A stretch of 64,000 nt of DNA, taken from Hemerocallis citrina (lineage: Eukaryota; Streptophyta; Magnoliopsida; Asparagales; Asphodelaceae). Below the pieces are notes generated by a model. That model made no database searches. It was not told where the DNA came from and saw nothing but the letters and a program-made list of their open reading frames with translations. The position numbers and the translations under genes were made by a program. Shown here piece by piece: positions 46,027 through 57,803 of this stretch; position 1 is the stretch's first letter, and the number at the start of each line of letters is the position of its first letter. The DNA lies in contig CM030363.1 of the NCBI GenBank assembly GCA_017893485.1, forward strand, positions 176,113,744 to 176,177,743. Direction: 5' to 3'.

Positions 46027-46390
46027 AATGTATGCCCGAATATCTTCATCAGTTATCCAACCAAGTGAAGCAATGCGACATTCACTCAAGTACCACTCCT
46101 CCAACTTTGGACAACTACTCAAAATCAGAAGCAAATCTTTCTTCTTATAGGCACGAAATGTCAACCTCACGAACTTGAGGTTAATAAGCAGTGCTATGGT
46201 TTTTGCAGCCTCCCCCATATTAAAGCCACTGCGAATTGTAAGAGAAGCCAGTTACTTGCAGTAGAGAGCAGCCTCTCGAAGAATTACTTCAACTTTAAAC
46301 GAACCACAAGAACCAAAGGTTATCTCCTTCAAGTATTCTGCTCCCATGTCTAGTATAGTTGTAGAAATTGTCAGTTATCCAGCCAAGTGA
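46027..46390 (-). pseudogene. Captured F-box/LRR-type gene fragment inside E4
   Basis: A 364-bp insert splits a ~212-bp repeat unit exactly between CTCGGA (46021-46026) and TTTGGATTCC (46391). On the minus strand it encodes LKEITFGSCGSFKVEVILRE, a stop, LASLTIRSGFNMGEAAKTIA, then LLINLKFVRLTFRAYKKKDL, LLILSSCPKLEEWYLSEC and SLGWITDEDI. The pattern 'LxxLxxLxLxxxxxxxxxLLxILxxCPxLExxxLxxC' is that of leucine-rich repeats in plant F-box/LRR proteins (SKIP19/FBL-like). A 19-bp direct repeat (CAGTTATCCARCCAAGTGA) lies at 46050-46068 and 46372-46390. Likely a transduced host fragment. Confidence 0.65.
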
Positions 46391-46399
46391 TTTGGATTC

Positions 46400-46650
46400 C
46401 GAACGCGTCGTTTGAGTAAGTTTCAACGGTTGTGGGAGCAGTTCCGAATGGCGACCCACTTCTAGCTCGCTTAAGAGCGAGCTTGCGAAGCGGAATCGAG
46501 CCAAGTTTTGGACTCCGAACGCATCGTTTGAGTAGGTTTCAATGGTTGTGGGAGCAGTTCCGAATGGCGAACCATTTCTAGCTTGCTTAAGAGCGAGCTT
46601 TCGAAGCGGAATCGAGCCAAGTTTTGGACTCCGAATGCGTCGTTTGAGTA
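46400..46650. repeat. 116-bp tandem repeat in E4
   Basis: TCGTTTGAGTARGTTT recurs at 46408, 46524 and 46640 (116-bp period). Units contain GTTGTGGGAGCAGTTCCGAA and GAAGCGGAATCGAGCCAAG. Confidence 0.8.
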
Positions 46651-46839
46651 AGTTTAATTAAAGGTCTTAAATAGAGAGATAAAATAATAACAAGAGAATT
46701 TTTAGGAGAAAGAAGTTCTTTATTGATAACTGCTAATCGGCCGCTTCTAAGTTGCAAGCCGTTATTACAATGGAAAAATAAAGAAGCAAGTACAAAAATA
46801 TAGGAATGGCTCGACATTTGAAGGTACTCGGAGAGGCGT

Positions 46840-48016
46840 TCAAACACCTTCTTGGTACTTCAATAAATGGTCGGCGTTCCAAGTTCTCGGTATCTCTCTG
46901 CCTTCGAGGTCTTCAAGACGATATGCTTCTGGCCAAACTACCTTGGAGATCTTGTACGGTCCTTCCCAATTCGGGGCTAGCTTGCTCTTTTGACTGGGGA
47001 ATGAGATGGCTAGCTTTCTGAGGACTAGGTCCCCTTCCTTGAGATTTGTAGGACGGACCCTTTTGTTGTAAGCCTGCTCAATTCTTCTCCGATAATTTTG
47101 CTGGAGAATTGAAGCTCTTTCGTGGAGCTCATCGATCAAGTCCAAGTTCGCACAGAGCTCTTTGGCGTTCTGCTCTTCATTATAGGCAATAAGGCGAGGG
47201 GATGGCAAACCAATTTCTAAGGGGATTACAGCATCGGACCCGTAGGTAAGATTGAAAGGCGACTCTCCTGTGGGGGTCCTTTTTGTAGTGCGGTAGTTCC
47301 ACAATACGTTAGGAAGTTGTTCTGCCCATAAGCCTTTGGCTGACCTATCTAGTCTCTTCTTGATGCCGGAGAGGATTTGCCTGTTGGCGTTCTCTACCGA
47401 CCATTGGATTGAGGATGGTAAACGGAGGAGAAGCGTTGTTGAATGCCGAGGTCTTCACATAAAGAGCAGAATGCTGCTCCTATAAACTGTGTTCCATTAT
47501 CTGTTATTAGGACTCGAGGCATGCCGAACCTACAGATTACATTTTCCAGAAGAACTGCAACACTTTGTTCTCAGTAATAGTAGCCAATGGTTCGGCCTCG
47601 ATCCACTTAGAGAAGTAGTCGATTGCCACGCTAGGAACTTGAGCTGGCTTGGAGCTGGTGGGAACAGACCTAGCAAGTCCATCCCCCACATTGCGAAGGG
47701 AATTCGACTCGAGAGAGATGTGAGTTGTGCTTGGGGTAGGCAGCGGATGTTGGAGAACTGCTAACATGAGCAGCATTTCTGGACATGCTGTTCGGTATCC
47801 CGAAGCAGGGTAGGCCAAAAGTATCCGTAGTTCAAAACTTTCCTGGCGAGGGACCTTGATCCTGAATTGACTCCTGTCTATACCCTTGTGGAGTTCTTGC
47901 AGGGCATACAAGGCTTCTTCGGGAGAGAGACATCTCAAGTAGGATCTGCCATCTACTTGGGTATAGGAACATCTGTACAAGACTCCCTTAACAAGGGTGT
48001 ACCGCTCCGCATTCGT
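46840..48016 (-). pseudogene. E4 integrase, several frameshifts
   Basis: Sense order: LYRCSYTQVDGRSYLRCLSP near 47980, a degraded zinc-finger region, catalytic core with D in AIDYFSKWIEAEP (about 47600) and D in VLITDNGTQF (about 47500). A one-base loss next to the third catalytic residue (after HPQSNG, near 47395) follows. The C-terminal part at 46840-47304 is open: RTTKRTPTGESPFNLTYGSD, NKRVRPTNLKEGDLVLRKL, PNWEGPYKISKVVWPEAYRL, RTWNADHLLKYQ, typical of Tat-lineage integrase. No chromodomain follows. Confidence 0.85.
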
Positions 48017-49830
48017 TCAGATTCGTCGAGCCTCTTTAGGATCTTGGGGACGGTTCTCGTCTCTGAGGAACTCAATCAAAGGCTTCATCCAATTATCCTT
48101 GAGTTGAACAGGCAGCGACTCCATTAAGTCAGAGATTTCTTCTTCGATGCTTGGTCTTAGGAGTACTTCGATTAGGATGGTTTGCTCGAGTTCTTGGAGG
48201 GAGGAGGAGGCCAATTTTGAGAGGGCATCTGCTTGGGAGTTCTCTTCTCTAGGGATCCACTGGATTTGTGCCTCTTCGAATGAAGCCATGAGACTTTGGA
48301 CCCTGATTAGGTACTTAACCATTCGGTCATCTCGTGCCTCGTAGTCTCCCAAGACCTGATTCACCACCAGCTGTGAGTCACTGAATATCCAGACACGTTG
48401 CACTCCTGCCTTGCGAGCCATGCTCAGGCCAGCTATTAGGGCTTCATACTCAGCTTTGCTGTTAGAGGCTTTGAAGTTGATGCGTAGGGAGTATTGGAGA
48501 ACGAAGTCATCTGGGCCTGCCAGAATGACTCCGGCTCTGCTCCCATAGGCGCAAGTAGACCCGTCTACATACACTGTCCATATGGGTCGCCCGTTTACTG
48601 CTTGACTCACTTCCGATATGGTGCTTTCTAATATAAACTCGGCCAAGGCTTGGGCTTTGATAGCAGTCCGAGGCTGATAAGATATGTCATGTTGACTTAG
48701 CTCGATCGACCACTTCATCAGACGCCCGGAGGTCTCGAGCTTATGCAGGACTTGCTTGAGCGGCTGGTCGGTAAGGACGACCACCGAGTGGGATTGAAAA
48801 TAAGGAAGGAGCTTCCTAGCTGCCATTACCAAGGCGTAGGCTATCTTTTCCAATTTCGGATAGCGGAGCTTGGCATCTCTGAGAACCTTGCTCACATAAT
48901 AGATAGGCTTCTGAGCCTTGTCTTCTTCCCTCACTAGGACAGCACTGAGGGTTTGCTCGGAGGCAGTGAGGTAGCAGTAGAGTGTTTCCCTGGGAGTAGG
49001 CTTGCTGAGGAGTGAGGGGTTGACCAGATAGGCTTCCAGTTGGTCGAACGATTCTTTCTGCTGCTGGCCCCACTCGAAGCCCTTAGTCCCCCTGAGGGCT
49101 TTGAAGAAAGGAAGACACTTTTCTCCTGACTTAGACAGGAAGCGCCCTATAGCCGCGAGGCATCCTGTAAGCTTTTGAACTTCTTTCATATTAGTAGGGG
49201 GAGCCATATCGAGGATGGCTTTTATCTTCTCGGGGTTGGCTTCAATCCCCTTTTGACTGACCATAAAGCCCAGAAATTTTCCATATAAGACCCCGAATGC
49301 ACACTTATTCGGGTTCAGTCTCATGTTATGTTTCCTCAATACATTGAAGGCTTCTTGTAGGTCGGCGACATGGTTGGACCCGTGGATACTTTTACTAGCA
49401 TATCATCGACGTAAACTTCCATGTTTTGACTGATCTGATTCTGGAAGTCCTTGTTGACGAGGCACTGGTAGGTGGCACCGGCATTTTAGAGCTTGAAGGG
49501 CATTACTCTGTAGCAGTAGAGGCCTTGGTCTGTGACGAAGGACGTCTTCGGGATGTCCGGGGGGAACATTCTGATTTGGTTGTATCTGGAGAAGGCATCC
49601 ATGAAGCTCAACAGCTCATGGCCCGAAGTAGCGTCGATTAAGGTATCTATGCTGAGGAGAGGGAAAGGATCCTTAGGGCATGCCTTGTTCAAATCCGTGA
49701 AGTCAATGCAAATCCTCCAACTTCCATTGGCCTTCTTGACCATAACAACATTAGAGAGCCATTCGAGATAGTTGACTTCTTGTATGAACCGAGCTTTGAG
49801 GAGCTTGTCCACTTCTTCCTTTATAGCTTG
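48017..49830 (-). pseudogene. E4 reverse transcriptase, RNase H and second RNase H
   Basis: RT N-terminal half at 49486-49812 (VVMVKKANGSWRICIDFTDL, FSRYNQIRMFPPDIPKT), then a TAA after MPFKL. Next comes the catalytic YVDDMLVK near 49400 with a one-base loss after it, and the thumb at the start of the open segment 49339-48017. That segment has a first RNase H (CYLTASEQTLSAVLV, KLEKIAYALVMAARKL, VLTDQPLKQVL) and a second one of archaeal type (VYVDGSTCAYGSRAGVIL, SKAEYEALIAGL, FSDSQLVVNQVLGDY, NSQADALSKLA), with all four acidic positions visible. The segment ends in TGA where Arg is expected (CGA to TGA). Confidence 0.9.
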
Positions 49831-50659
49831 CTAGCACTCAGGAGCGAATTTGCGCCTCTTCTGTTGGACCGGTTTGGACCCCAGAGCAACACTTAAGTGG
49901 TGGACGAGGAGGTCCTCAGAAATTCCTGGCATGTCAGCAGCTTTCCAGGCGAAGAGGTCATGGTTCTTCCTGACGCAATGGACTATGTCAGAACAGAGGG
50001 CAGAGGGGAGGGTCTTGCTGATGAAGAATTTGTGGTTCGGATGTTGCTCTGAAAAGAGCACTTCCTCCATCTTTTCTACCGGTTCTGACATAGGCGAGGT
50101 GTTCCCTTGGGGAATTTCGAAGGTTTCGAGAGAAAGGATGGGTCCTCCGATCGAGGTCATGTAGCATTTGCGGACCATCTCCTGACTCCCCCTTACTTCC
50201 CCTACACCTGCCTTGGTGGGGAACTTCATTTTGAGATGATAAGCCGACGGGACAGCCTCTAAAGCAGCTAGGCCAGGTCGGCCTAGGATCACATTGTAAG
50301 CAGCTGGGACGTCGACAACCATGAAGTCCATTGGCTCCGTTCGGGTGGTAGGAGTTTTGCCAGCGGTTACGTCGAGGGTTATAACTCCTTCGATCATCAC
50401 TGGCACTCCCGTGAACCCATGGAGAGTGTAGCCAGGTAAGCTTTAGCCTGTCCCGCAATAACTTGAGTGCTCGGAAAGCTGCTAGGAAGAGGATGTTGAC
50501 AGAACTGCCGTTATCCACCAGAATCCTTTCTACTTTGAAGTTTGCCATGTGGAGGTTAATGACCAGTGCATCACAGTGGGGTGTTCGGACACCCTCTAGA
50601 TCTTCATCCGAGAAAGTAACTGGTACACTGAGAACTTTGGGAGGGGGTATGCTGTGCAC
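49831..50659 (-). pseudogene. E4 protease and linker
   Basis: Catalytic ILVDNGSSVNILFLAAF near 50500-50550. A one-base shift near 50440 precedes VMIEGVITLDVTAGK, TRTEPMDFMVVDV and YNVILGRPGLAAL (50406-50250), then the linker to RT (HLSVALGSKPVQQKRRKFAP). TAG at 49831-49833 separates it from RT (AIKEEVDKLLKARFI). It aligns throughout with E3 at 18733-19198. Confidence 0.85.
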
Positions 50660-52616
50660 CGAATTGACTTCCCTGATGAAAGCCTTTCAAGAAGAGCTAG
50701 AGGTTCTCTCATTGGGCCTCCGTGGATGAGGTGCAAGATGCGCTCATCTTCAAATTCGGAAGTCTCGTCGCGCCTCTCGGGACGCTTGTTAGCCCCCCCT
50801 AGGGGGGCAGAGGAAGATCCACCCGGTCCTTTCTGACAAACTTGGAGAGCTGGCCTCTCTAAATGAGGGCTTCAATCTCATTCTTTAGAGCCCGACAGTC
50901 ATTGGTGCCGTGGCCGTGGTCTCAATGGTAGCGGCACCATTTCTCCTTATCCCTCTTCTTCCCGGGAGTATTCATCTTTGGGGCAGGAGGCATGACTCCT
51001 TCTTTCTCAACCTCCATGAGAATAGTTGAAACATTGGTGTTGAGAGGGGTAAACTTCTCAAATCTGGGAGGCGGGCGGCACTGACCCCTGTTGTCCTTCT
51101 GGAGCTTCTTAGCTCCCTCATCTTCGGTTGCCTTTCTCTTGCTTCCTGAGGAAGACTCCTCGAAAGTGGGGCGATGTTCAGCTTCCTCAGCCCGGATGTA
51201 CTTCTCGCTTCTGAGAAGGAGGTCAGAGAAGTCTCACAGGGGCTTTTTGGCTAGGGAGGACCAGAGGATCAAATTGAGGACATTGGACTGGAAGGCAGCT
51301 GTAGCGACCGATTGGTCGAGGGAGGCAATGGACCTAGCTTCCGCGGTAAACCGCTTGACATAATCTCTCAACTTTTCGCCCTTCTTCTGATTGAGGAAGA
51401 GTAGTGAAATACTCGTCTTTTCGGAGCGGTGGCTGCTCACGAAGTGGGTTCTGAAGAGGGCTTCGAACTGTTCAAAGGAGAAGATGGAGGATGGAGCGAG
51501 GCGGGAGTACCATTCCCGAGCTGGGCCTTTGAGAGTGGCTGGGAAGGTCGTGCATAGGAGGGCATCAGAGGCTTGGTGGATCATCATGAGAGTTTTGAAA
51601 CTCTCGATGTGATCCATGGGATCTGACTCCCCCGTATATGTCTTGAACTGCGGGGGCTTGAAATTTGCTGGAACGGGTGCCTCCATGATGGTTCGAGAAA
51701 ACGGAGGTCTTCTTGGCCGGAGGATCCTCCCCCTGAGCTCGTCATCTCTATCTAGTTGACCGAGGTACCTCTCCATCTCGTGGAGGCGGCGGTAGACAGC
51801 ATCCTCTCTTCGACGGTACCCTGGTGAGCCTCTGGACTCGTCTTCGTACGAAGGGGAGCGTGGGCTACGGCATCGGTAACTTGGAGACTGGTGAGGGCTA
51901 GGATTGTGATGGCGGCAGCTCGGAGCCCGAGGGGGACTTAGGGACTGTTGGCGAGGGCTTCAGACTGGCGGAGGAGTGGGAACCCTCTGAACATTGTTGT
52001 TGTTGTTTGGTGGGAGATTAAGGGCCTGCAGGATTGTTGCCTGGAACTCTTGGAATTCGGCTCGGGTGATAGGTCCGTTCTGGTCCCTCTGGGGTTATCG
52101 ACCAGCGGGAGAATGATGCCTTCTTCGGCGGTACTCAAGGGACTCCCTCCGTCTCCTATGAAGAGGGGACCTCCAGTGGTTGCGGCGATTAGGAGATCGC
52201 TCATTTGGACATTCTGAGCGGGAGGCTCCCTCACTGGCCCGCCTTTCATCCAAACGGTGGTGAAGATCCTCTTCTTTCTGCCGGTTGATGAGGATGTTGC
52301 GAAGGTCTTCGAAAGGCCGAGGGTTGTGGGATGCCATGGAGTCGGTTGAAGGGTTATGTATGGAGATGTGGTCGCGATGAAGAGGTTGCTTTTGAGGATG
52401 AGGACGAGAGGTCCCAATACCGGGGTTCTGGGGCCAGACTGGAGCTCGCTGGTGCTGAGGGTTCTGAAGAGGAGGCTGTTCCTGCTGCAGAAGGTGATCA
52501 GGCTGAGGACGGAGTTATCCCTGCTGTTGGACGATTTAGAGAGGAGCCTCCTGTTGGGGTTGAAGAGGAGTGGGCCCACGGTTGGACCCTCTAGATCTCA
52601 GTTTCCTTGGGGGCAT
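50660..52616 (-). pseudogene. E4 gag
   Basis: Proposed start ATG 52616 (MPPRKLRSRGSNRGPTPLQP), soon broken. The core is open at 51234-51776: MERYLGQLDRDDELRGRI, TIMEAPVPANFKPPQFKTYT, DHIESFKTLMMIHQASDALL, GPAREWYSRLAPSSIFSF, EALFRTHFVSSHRSEKTS, YVKRFTAEARSIASLDQSV. It stops in TGA at about 51235-51237 where Arg is expected. Downstream in sense, the zinc-type motif WCRYH..DHGHGTNDCRALK (about 50890-50940) has TGA inside and TAG before RGQLSKFV. These are mostly C-to-T type nonsense changes. Confidence 0.8.
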
Positions 52617-52671
52617 GGCTGGAGGTGATCTTAACCGATGGAAGAGGATGGATGGCTATTTGAAACTCTTT

Positions 52672-52687
52672 CCCACAGACGGCGCCA
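52672..52687 (-). other. E4 primer-binding site
   Basis: Minus strand TGGCGCCGTCTGTGGG, three bases from the 5' LTR. Confidence 0.85.
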
Positions 52688-52690
52688 ATC

Positions 52691-53258
52691 TATTGCCGTT
52701 GAAATCGGTGTGGGGGAAAATAGATAGATTTGTGGATTCTTGGGATGTTGAATAGTCAAACCTGAACACCTTTCACCAGAGTTTGACCGTGATCTCCCGC
52801 CGTTGACCTGCAAAAAGTTCGAAACACTGGGGTTGATTCCGGCGACGCACCCTCCGACGCTCTATTCAGTGATCAGAAAGATTATGAAAGAGATTTGATT
52901 GGCAAAAGATTGATTACTTGGTAACAGTGGGGAATGGGGGGTATTTATAGCCACCTTAGGAACCAGTTTCGGAATAAGATCAAATCCCTACTTCCCAGTG
53001 GATGGATAGAAGTGATCAGGACCGTTGATTAAGGACAATCATAAACCCTAATTCTCTATCCAGCTGGACTGGATTTCTTGCGGGTTGAAACCCGCACCCA
53101 GTAAGACGGATCCGTTTATGAGTTATTGGGCCTTTGAAAAAAGGCCCAGTTCCCATTTCAGACCCGTTTGTAGGTGAAATTACCATTTTAGTCCCGAGCT
53201 TTAAGATTCGTGCCTGATTTGGATGGTTCCGATTTAACCCTTATTTTTAGCCATATCA
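52691..53258 (-). repeat. E4 5' LTR (right), 568 bp
   Basis: Starts TATTGCCGTTG, where the left LTR has TGTTGTCGCTG (terminal TG changed to TA), and ends GCCATATCA. The TSD CTGTG follows. Minus TATA box (CTATAAATACC) near 52939-52949. Confidence 0.9.
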
Positions 53259-53360
53259 CTGTGTTTTGGCTTTGTTTACTATTACAATTGAGGTTGATGC
53301 TGGGAATTGTGTCACGTATTTCTGAGATATTATACTGGAAATTCAGGGCGCTACACGGAT

Positions 53361-54465
53361 TCCATTCTGGGAATCCACCGTCAGACTATATAGAATCCTC
53401 ATCGTGCGAACATCCCGCAAGTGTCGCTCTAGCCCCGGTATATACATATATATTGATGATCTGCCTCCCATCTGCCCAACTGTTCATGGTCCTGGAATCC
53501 ACCGTCAGACCAATCGTAGTCCCGAATTTAATTGAGGCTCGTCTCACCCGCAAGCAACCACAGTCCAGAAATCCACCATCTGACTGGGTCTATAGTCTAG
53601 GAATCCACCGTCATACTATATAGAAATACCCCACTTATGTTTGCCTAAGTTTCATCACATCTTCTTCTAGTGCCTGTCCTTAAGTTTAATTATAACCATC
53701 ACAACCTAGAGCTAGCTTACTCTACCGGACTTAAAGCAAAACACTGAGAATGTCAGCCCACACTGGCTATTTCTCAAAGAGAAAGTTAACCCACATTGGT
53801 TACTTCTCAAATTCCATTTATCACAACTGTCGGTATTATGGGTCCCGCTCACTCTAGAGCAAACAACCATCTCAAAGAGAGATCACATAGGTTACATCTA
53901 ACTCTTATAAAAAATTTCATTCATTAAACATCTTTTAACTTCTTTTATCCATTCTCTTATTTATCAATCATGAAATAACCAACTTCTTATAACAACATTC
54001 AATAACACTTCCACCTTTTCTTCAAAAAAAACATTCAATAACACTTGATGAGTTAAAACCCCTTATAAACGTCACATGTTTAACATTCCAACTTCATCAT
54101 TTAATTATCTCTTAATTCCTCATAATGTACATCTTATTAACAGTCCAATTTTTAATCCAATTTTATACGTTGTAAAAGTTTTAGGATAACTAGATAAAAG
54201 ACATCAACCCAATGGTATTGTAAAAATCATATAAATTCCAATACTACTCCAAAAATAGATTTGTTAGTTTTATAGGAAGGATGAATGGGTGTACTACAAC
54301 TTTTACTTAAGATCATTTTCATTCATCCTCAATTACTTCGTCTAAATTCATCTGCAAAACAGTAGGTTCACAATCCGAAAACTGCAGCTCATGCTACTTA
54401 TAAAAATCACAGAAAATTCTATATTTCATGAAATTGTGTGTTCTTTATATCAAATTAAAGGTATA
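53361..54465 (-). repeat. Third segment of the E6 LTR
   Basis: About 1.1 kb, no gene. The first ~270 bp contain degenerate copies of GGAATCCACCGTCAGACTAT. It continues the E6 LTR interrupted at 28461. Confidence 0.65.
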
Positions 54466-57400
54466 TGTAATGCCCCGAATTCCAAAACACGGTAATCAAA
54501 GCACAACAGGATCTTTTACTTCAAATTTGTACAATTTTACAGGGAATTTAAAACTTTTTCATACAGTACTGTTCTTTTATATTACTACAGCGGAAAATAA
54601 ATAATTACAACACGATAAAATACAACTTGAATGACAGCAACTAAAATCTGACAGCAATCTTTAGCACCAAATCATCTTTGTGTTCTTTTGCAAATCCAAA
54701 TCCTGCACTGAAGACAGTGGGCACATCAGTTGCTTACAACCGACACAATATTATAAAACAGTTATCCTTACTATGCCGTAATATAACAATTCTTTATACT
54801 AGAGCAAAACACAATCACAACTTGAATGCAAACAAAGTGTAAAGAGTGACTATCCTAAACATGACAATATATGTTATGCCTTAGATGCATAATGTAGACT
54901 TACACTACGATGCACTAATGCATACTTGTTCGAATTCTATGCATCCCATTGTACATAGGTCCGAGGGAAAGCCCTTATCGTACTCCTCAATATAGGGTTT
55001 AGATTTACTACTACGGGACTAATGTATGTTTTAGATATTCTGTGAGTATATAGTACCACCTCGATAATTCTTGAGTATCTTACTCCCATTTCAAGTGATT
55101 TTGGACACACTTCCTCACACCCACTAATTCTGGAGACGAATACCCACACCGCGAGCTATGACCCTGATAATTCTTGAGTATCGCACTCCCACTTCAAGTA
55201 ATTTTGGACACACTACCTCACAGCCAGTAATTCTGGAGGCGAATACCCACATCGCACTGTCATTGGTACCTCATCACACAAACACCTCACGAGCGTGGCC
55301 TTGATCCCAATAATTTTGGAGTAATATCCCCCACCGCGAGCCTTAACCCGGTAATTCTAGAGATACCTCCCACCACGCTATCTAGGCCCTCATACCCGTG
55401 TTTGCCCATACTTCATCACATCTCCCCTTAGTGCCTAACCCTAAGTTTTAGTTTTGAAAATTATCATAATCTAGAGCTAGCTTACCCTGCCGGACTTAAA
55501 CCAACACAAGAGAAAGTCAACCCACACTGGCTACTTCTCAAAGAGAGAGTCAATCTACACTGGTTACTCCTCAGATTCTCATAAAAACTGTCGGTCACTA
55601 GGGTCTCGCCTAGCCTCTAGATTCCAACAACTATCTCATTCTAGAGATCAACAATAGTTTATATTCAACCTCAAACCATATTATTTCAATTTTCAAAACG
55701 ACAATTTTCTTTAACCCTTGAAGTATTCACTTTCAAAATTTATTCATTAATTATTCCATACTCGAATTTCCTCATAAATAATTTTCAATTAACCAAATCA
55801 AGATGATCACTTCTAAAGCCTTCTCAAAACTTATTTTCTTCAAATTAATTCCCTTTCAAAAATAACTCTGTCTATATTTTAAACAAAACTCGTTTCTTCA
55901 TTCAAAATTTTCCGAACTTCATTAGAACCATGCTCAGAATTATTTACTTCAAATCCCAACTTTATCTCACTTTTATTTAAAATCAAACTTAATAATCTTC
56001 AATTAAAAGTATCTTCAATTTTGAAGCCCAACTCAATACATAAACAATACATACCCCTTTTATAATTCAAAATTTTAATTTACAATAGTATCTAAAATCT
56101 CCAAATTATTTTACTAAAATTTCATAAATTTTCATACATTCACCCATTAAAGAGGTTACACAAATTCGCAAAAAGTGTTTAAAAAAACAATTGGCCATAC
56201 CCTGGATCGAACAAGGGTCAGCAAGAAGAAAGCCTAGAGCTAGCTTACCCTGCCGGACTTAAACCAACACAAGAGAAAGTCAGCCCACACTGGCTACTTC
56301 TCAAAAAGAGAGTCAACCTACACAGGTTACTCCTCAGATTCTCATAAAAATTGCTGGTCACTAGGGTCTCGCCAAGCCTCTAGATTCCAACAACTATCTC
56401 ATTCTAGAGATCAACAATAGTTTATATTCAACCTCAACCATATTATTTCAATTTTCAAAACGACAATTTTCTTCAACCCTTGAAGTATTCACTTTCAAAA
56501 TTTATTCATTAATTATTCCAGACTCGAATTTCCTCATAAATAATTTTCAGTTAACCAAATCAAGATGATCACTTCTAAAGCCTTCTCAAAACTTATTTTC
56601 TTCAAATTAATTCCCTTTCAAAAATAACTTTGTCTATATTTTAAACAAAACTCGTTTCTTCATTCAAAATTTTCCGAACTTCATTAGAACCATGCTCAGA
56701 ATTATTTACTTCAAATCCCAACTTTATCTCACTTTTATTTAAAATCAAACTTAATAATCTTCAATTAAAAGTATCTTCAATTTTGAAGCCCAACTCAATA
56801 CATAAACAATACATACCCCTTTTATAATTCAAAATTTTATTTTAGAATAGTATCTAAAATCTCCAAATTATTTTACTAAAGTTTCATAAATTTTCATACA
56901 TTCACCTCTTTAACCCATTAAAGAGGTTACTCAAAGTCGCAAAAAGTGTTTAAAAAAACAATTGGCCATACCCTGGATCGAACCAGGGTCAGCAGGAAGA
57001 AAGCCTAAAGCTAGCTTACCCTGCCGGACTTAAACCAACACAAGAGAAAGTCAGCCCACACTGGCTACTTCTCAAAGAGAGAGTCAACCTACACTGGTTA
57101 CTCCTCAGATTCTCATAAAAACTGCCGGTCACTAGGGTCTCGCCTAACCTCTAGATTCCAACAACTATCTCATTCTAGAGATCAACAATAGTTTATATTC
57201 AACCTCAACCATATTATTTCAATTTTCAAAACGACAATTTTCTTCAACCCTTGAAGTATTCACTTTCAAAATTTATTCATTAATTATTCCAGACTCGAAT
57301 TTCCTCATCAATAATTTTCAATTAACCAAATCAAGATGATCACTTCTAAATCCTTCTCAAAACTTATTTCTTCAAATTAATTCCCTTTCAAAAATAACTC

Positions 57401-57803
57401 TGTCTATATTTTAAACAAAACTCATTTCTTCATTCAAAATTTTCCGAACTTCATTAGAACCATGCTCAGAATTATTCACTTCAAATCCCAACTTTATCTC
57501 ATTTTTATTTAAAATCAAACTTAATAATCTTCAATTAAAAGTATCTTCAATTTTGATGCCCAACTCAATACATAAACAATACATACCCCTTTTATAATTC
57601 AAAATTTTATTTTAGAATAGTATCTAAAATCTCCAAATTATTTTACTAAAGTTTCATAAATTTTCATACATTCACCCATTAAAGAGGTTACTCAAAGTGG
57701 CAAAAAGTGTTTAAAAAAACAATTGGCCATACCCTGGATCGAACCAGGGTCAGCAGGAAGAAAGCCTAGAGCTAGCTTACCCTGCGGGACTTAAATCAAC
57801 ACA

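Larger units (their letters stand above)
39338..53258 (-). mobile_element. E4: full-length Tat-lineage Ty3/gypsy element, 13.9 kb, degenerate
   Basis: Minus-strand element with LTRs 39338-39852 and 52691-53258, TSD CTGTG (39333-39337 and 53259-53263), PBS 52672-52687 and polypurine tract 39853-39866. Sense order: gag, protease, RT, RNase H, second (archaeal-type) RNase H, integrase, then a long 3' region with tandem repeats and an antisense gene. The double RNase H and the long repeat-bearing 3' region are hallmarks of the Tat lineage. The LTRs differ by roughly 7% by my count, so it is older than E7 in the same host LTR. Many stops and frameshifts. Confidence 0.9.
28462..53355 (+). mobile_element. 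E8: solo LTR (Tekay-like), interrupted by E7 and E4
   Basis: Begins TGTAATACCTCAG at 28462 and ends GGGCGCTACA at 53355, with TSD CGGAT on both sides (28457-28461 and 53356-53360). Its own sequence is 28462-31463, 38667-39337 and 53264-53355, about 3.77 kb. The sense ends match those of E2 and E5 in the opposite orientation, and a plus-strand TATA box supports the + orientation. It contains no gag, pol, PBS or PPT of its own, hence a solo LTR. A ~50-bp repeat (GTCGAGGGTCTGCAGGCCTA type) lies at about 31330-31463 and 38720-38750; E7 landed inside that array. Confidence 0.85.
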
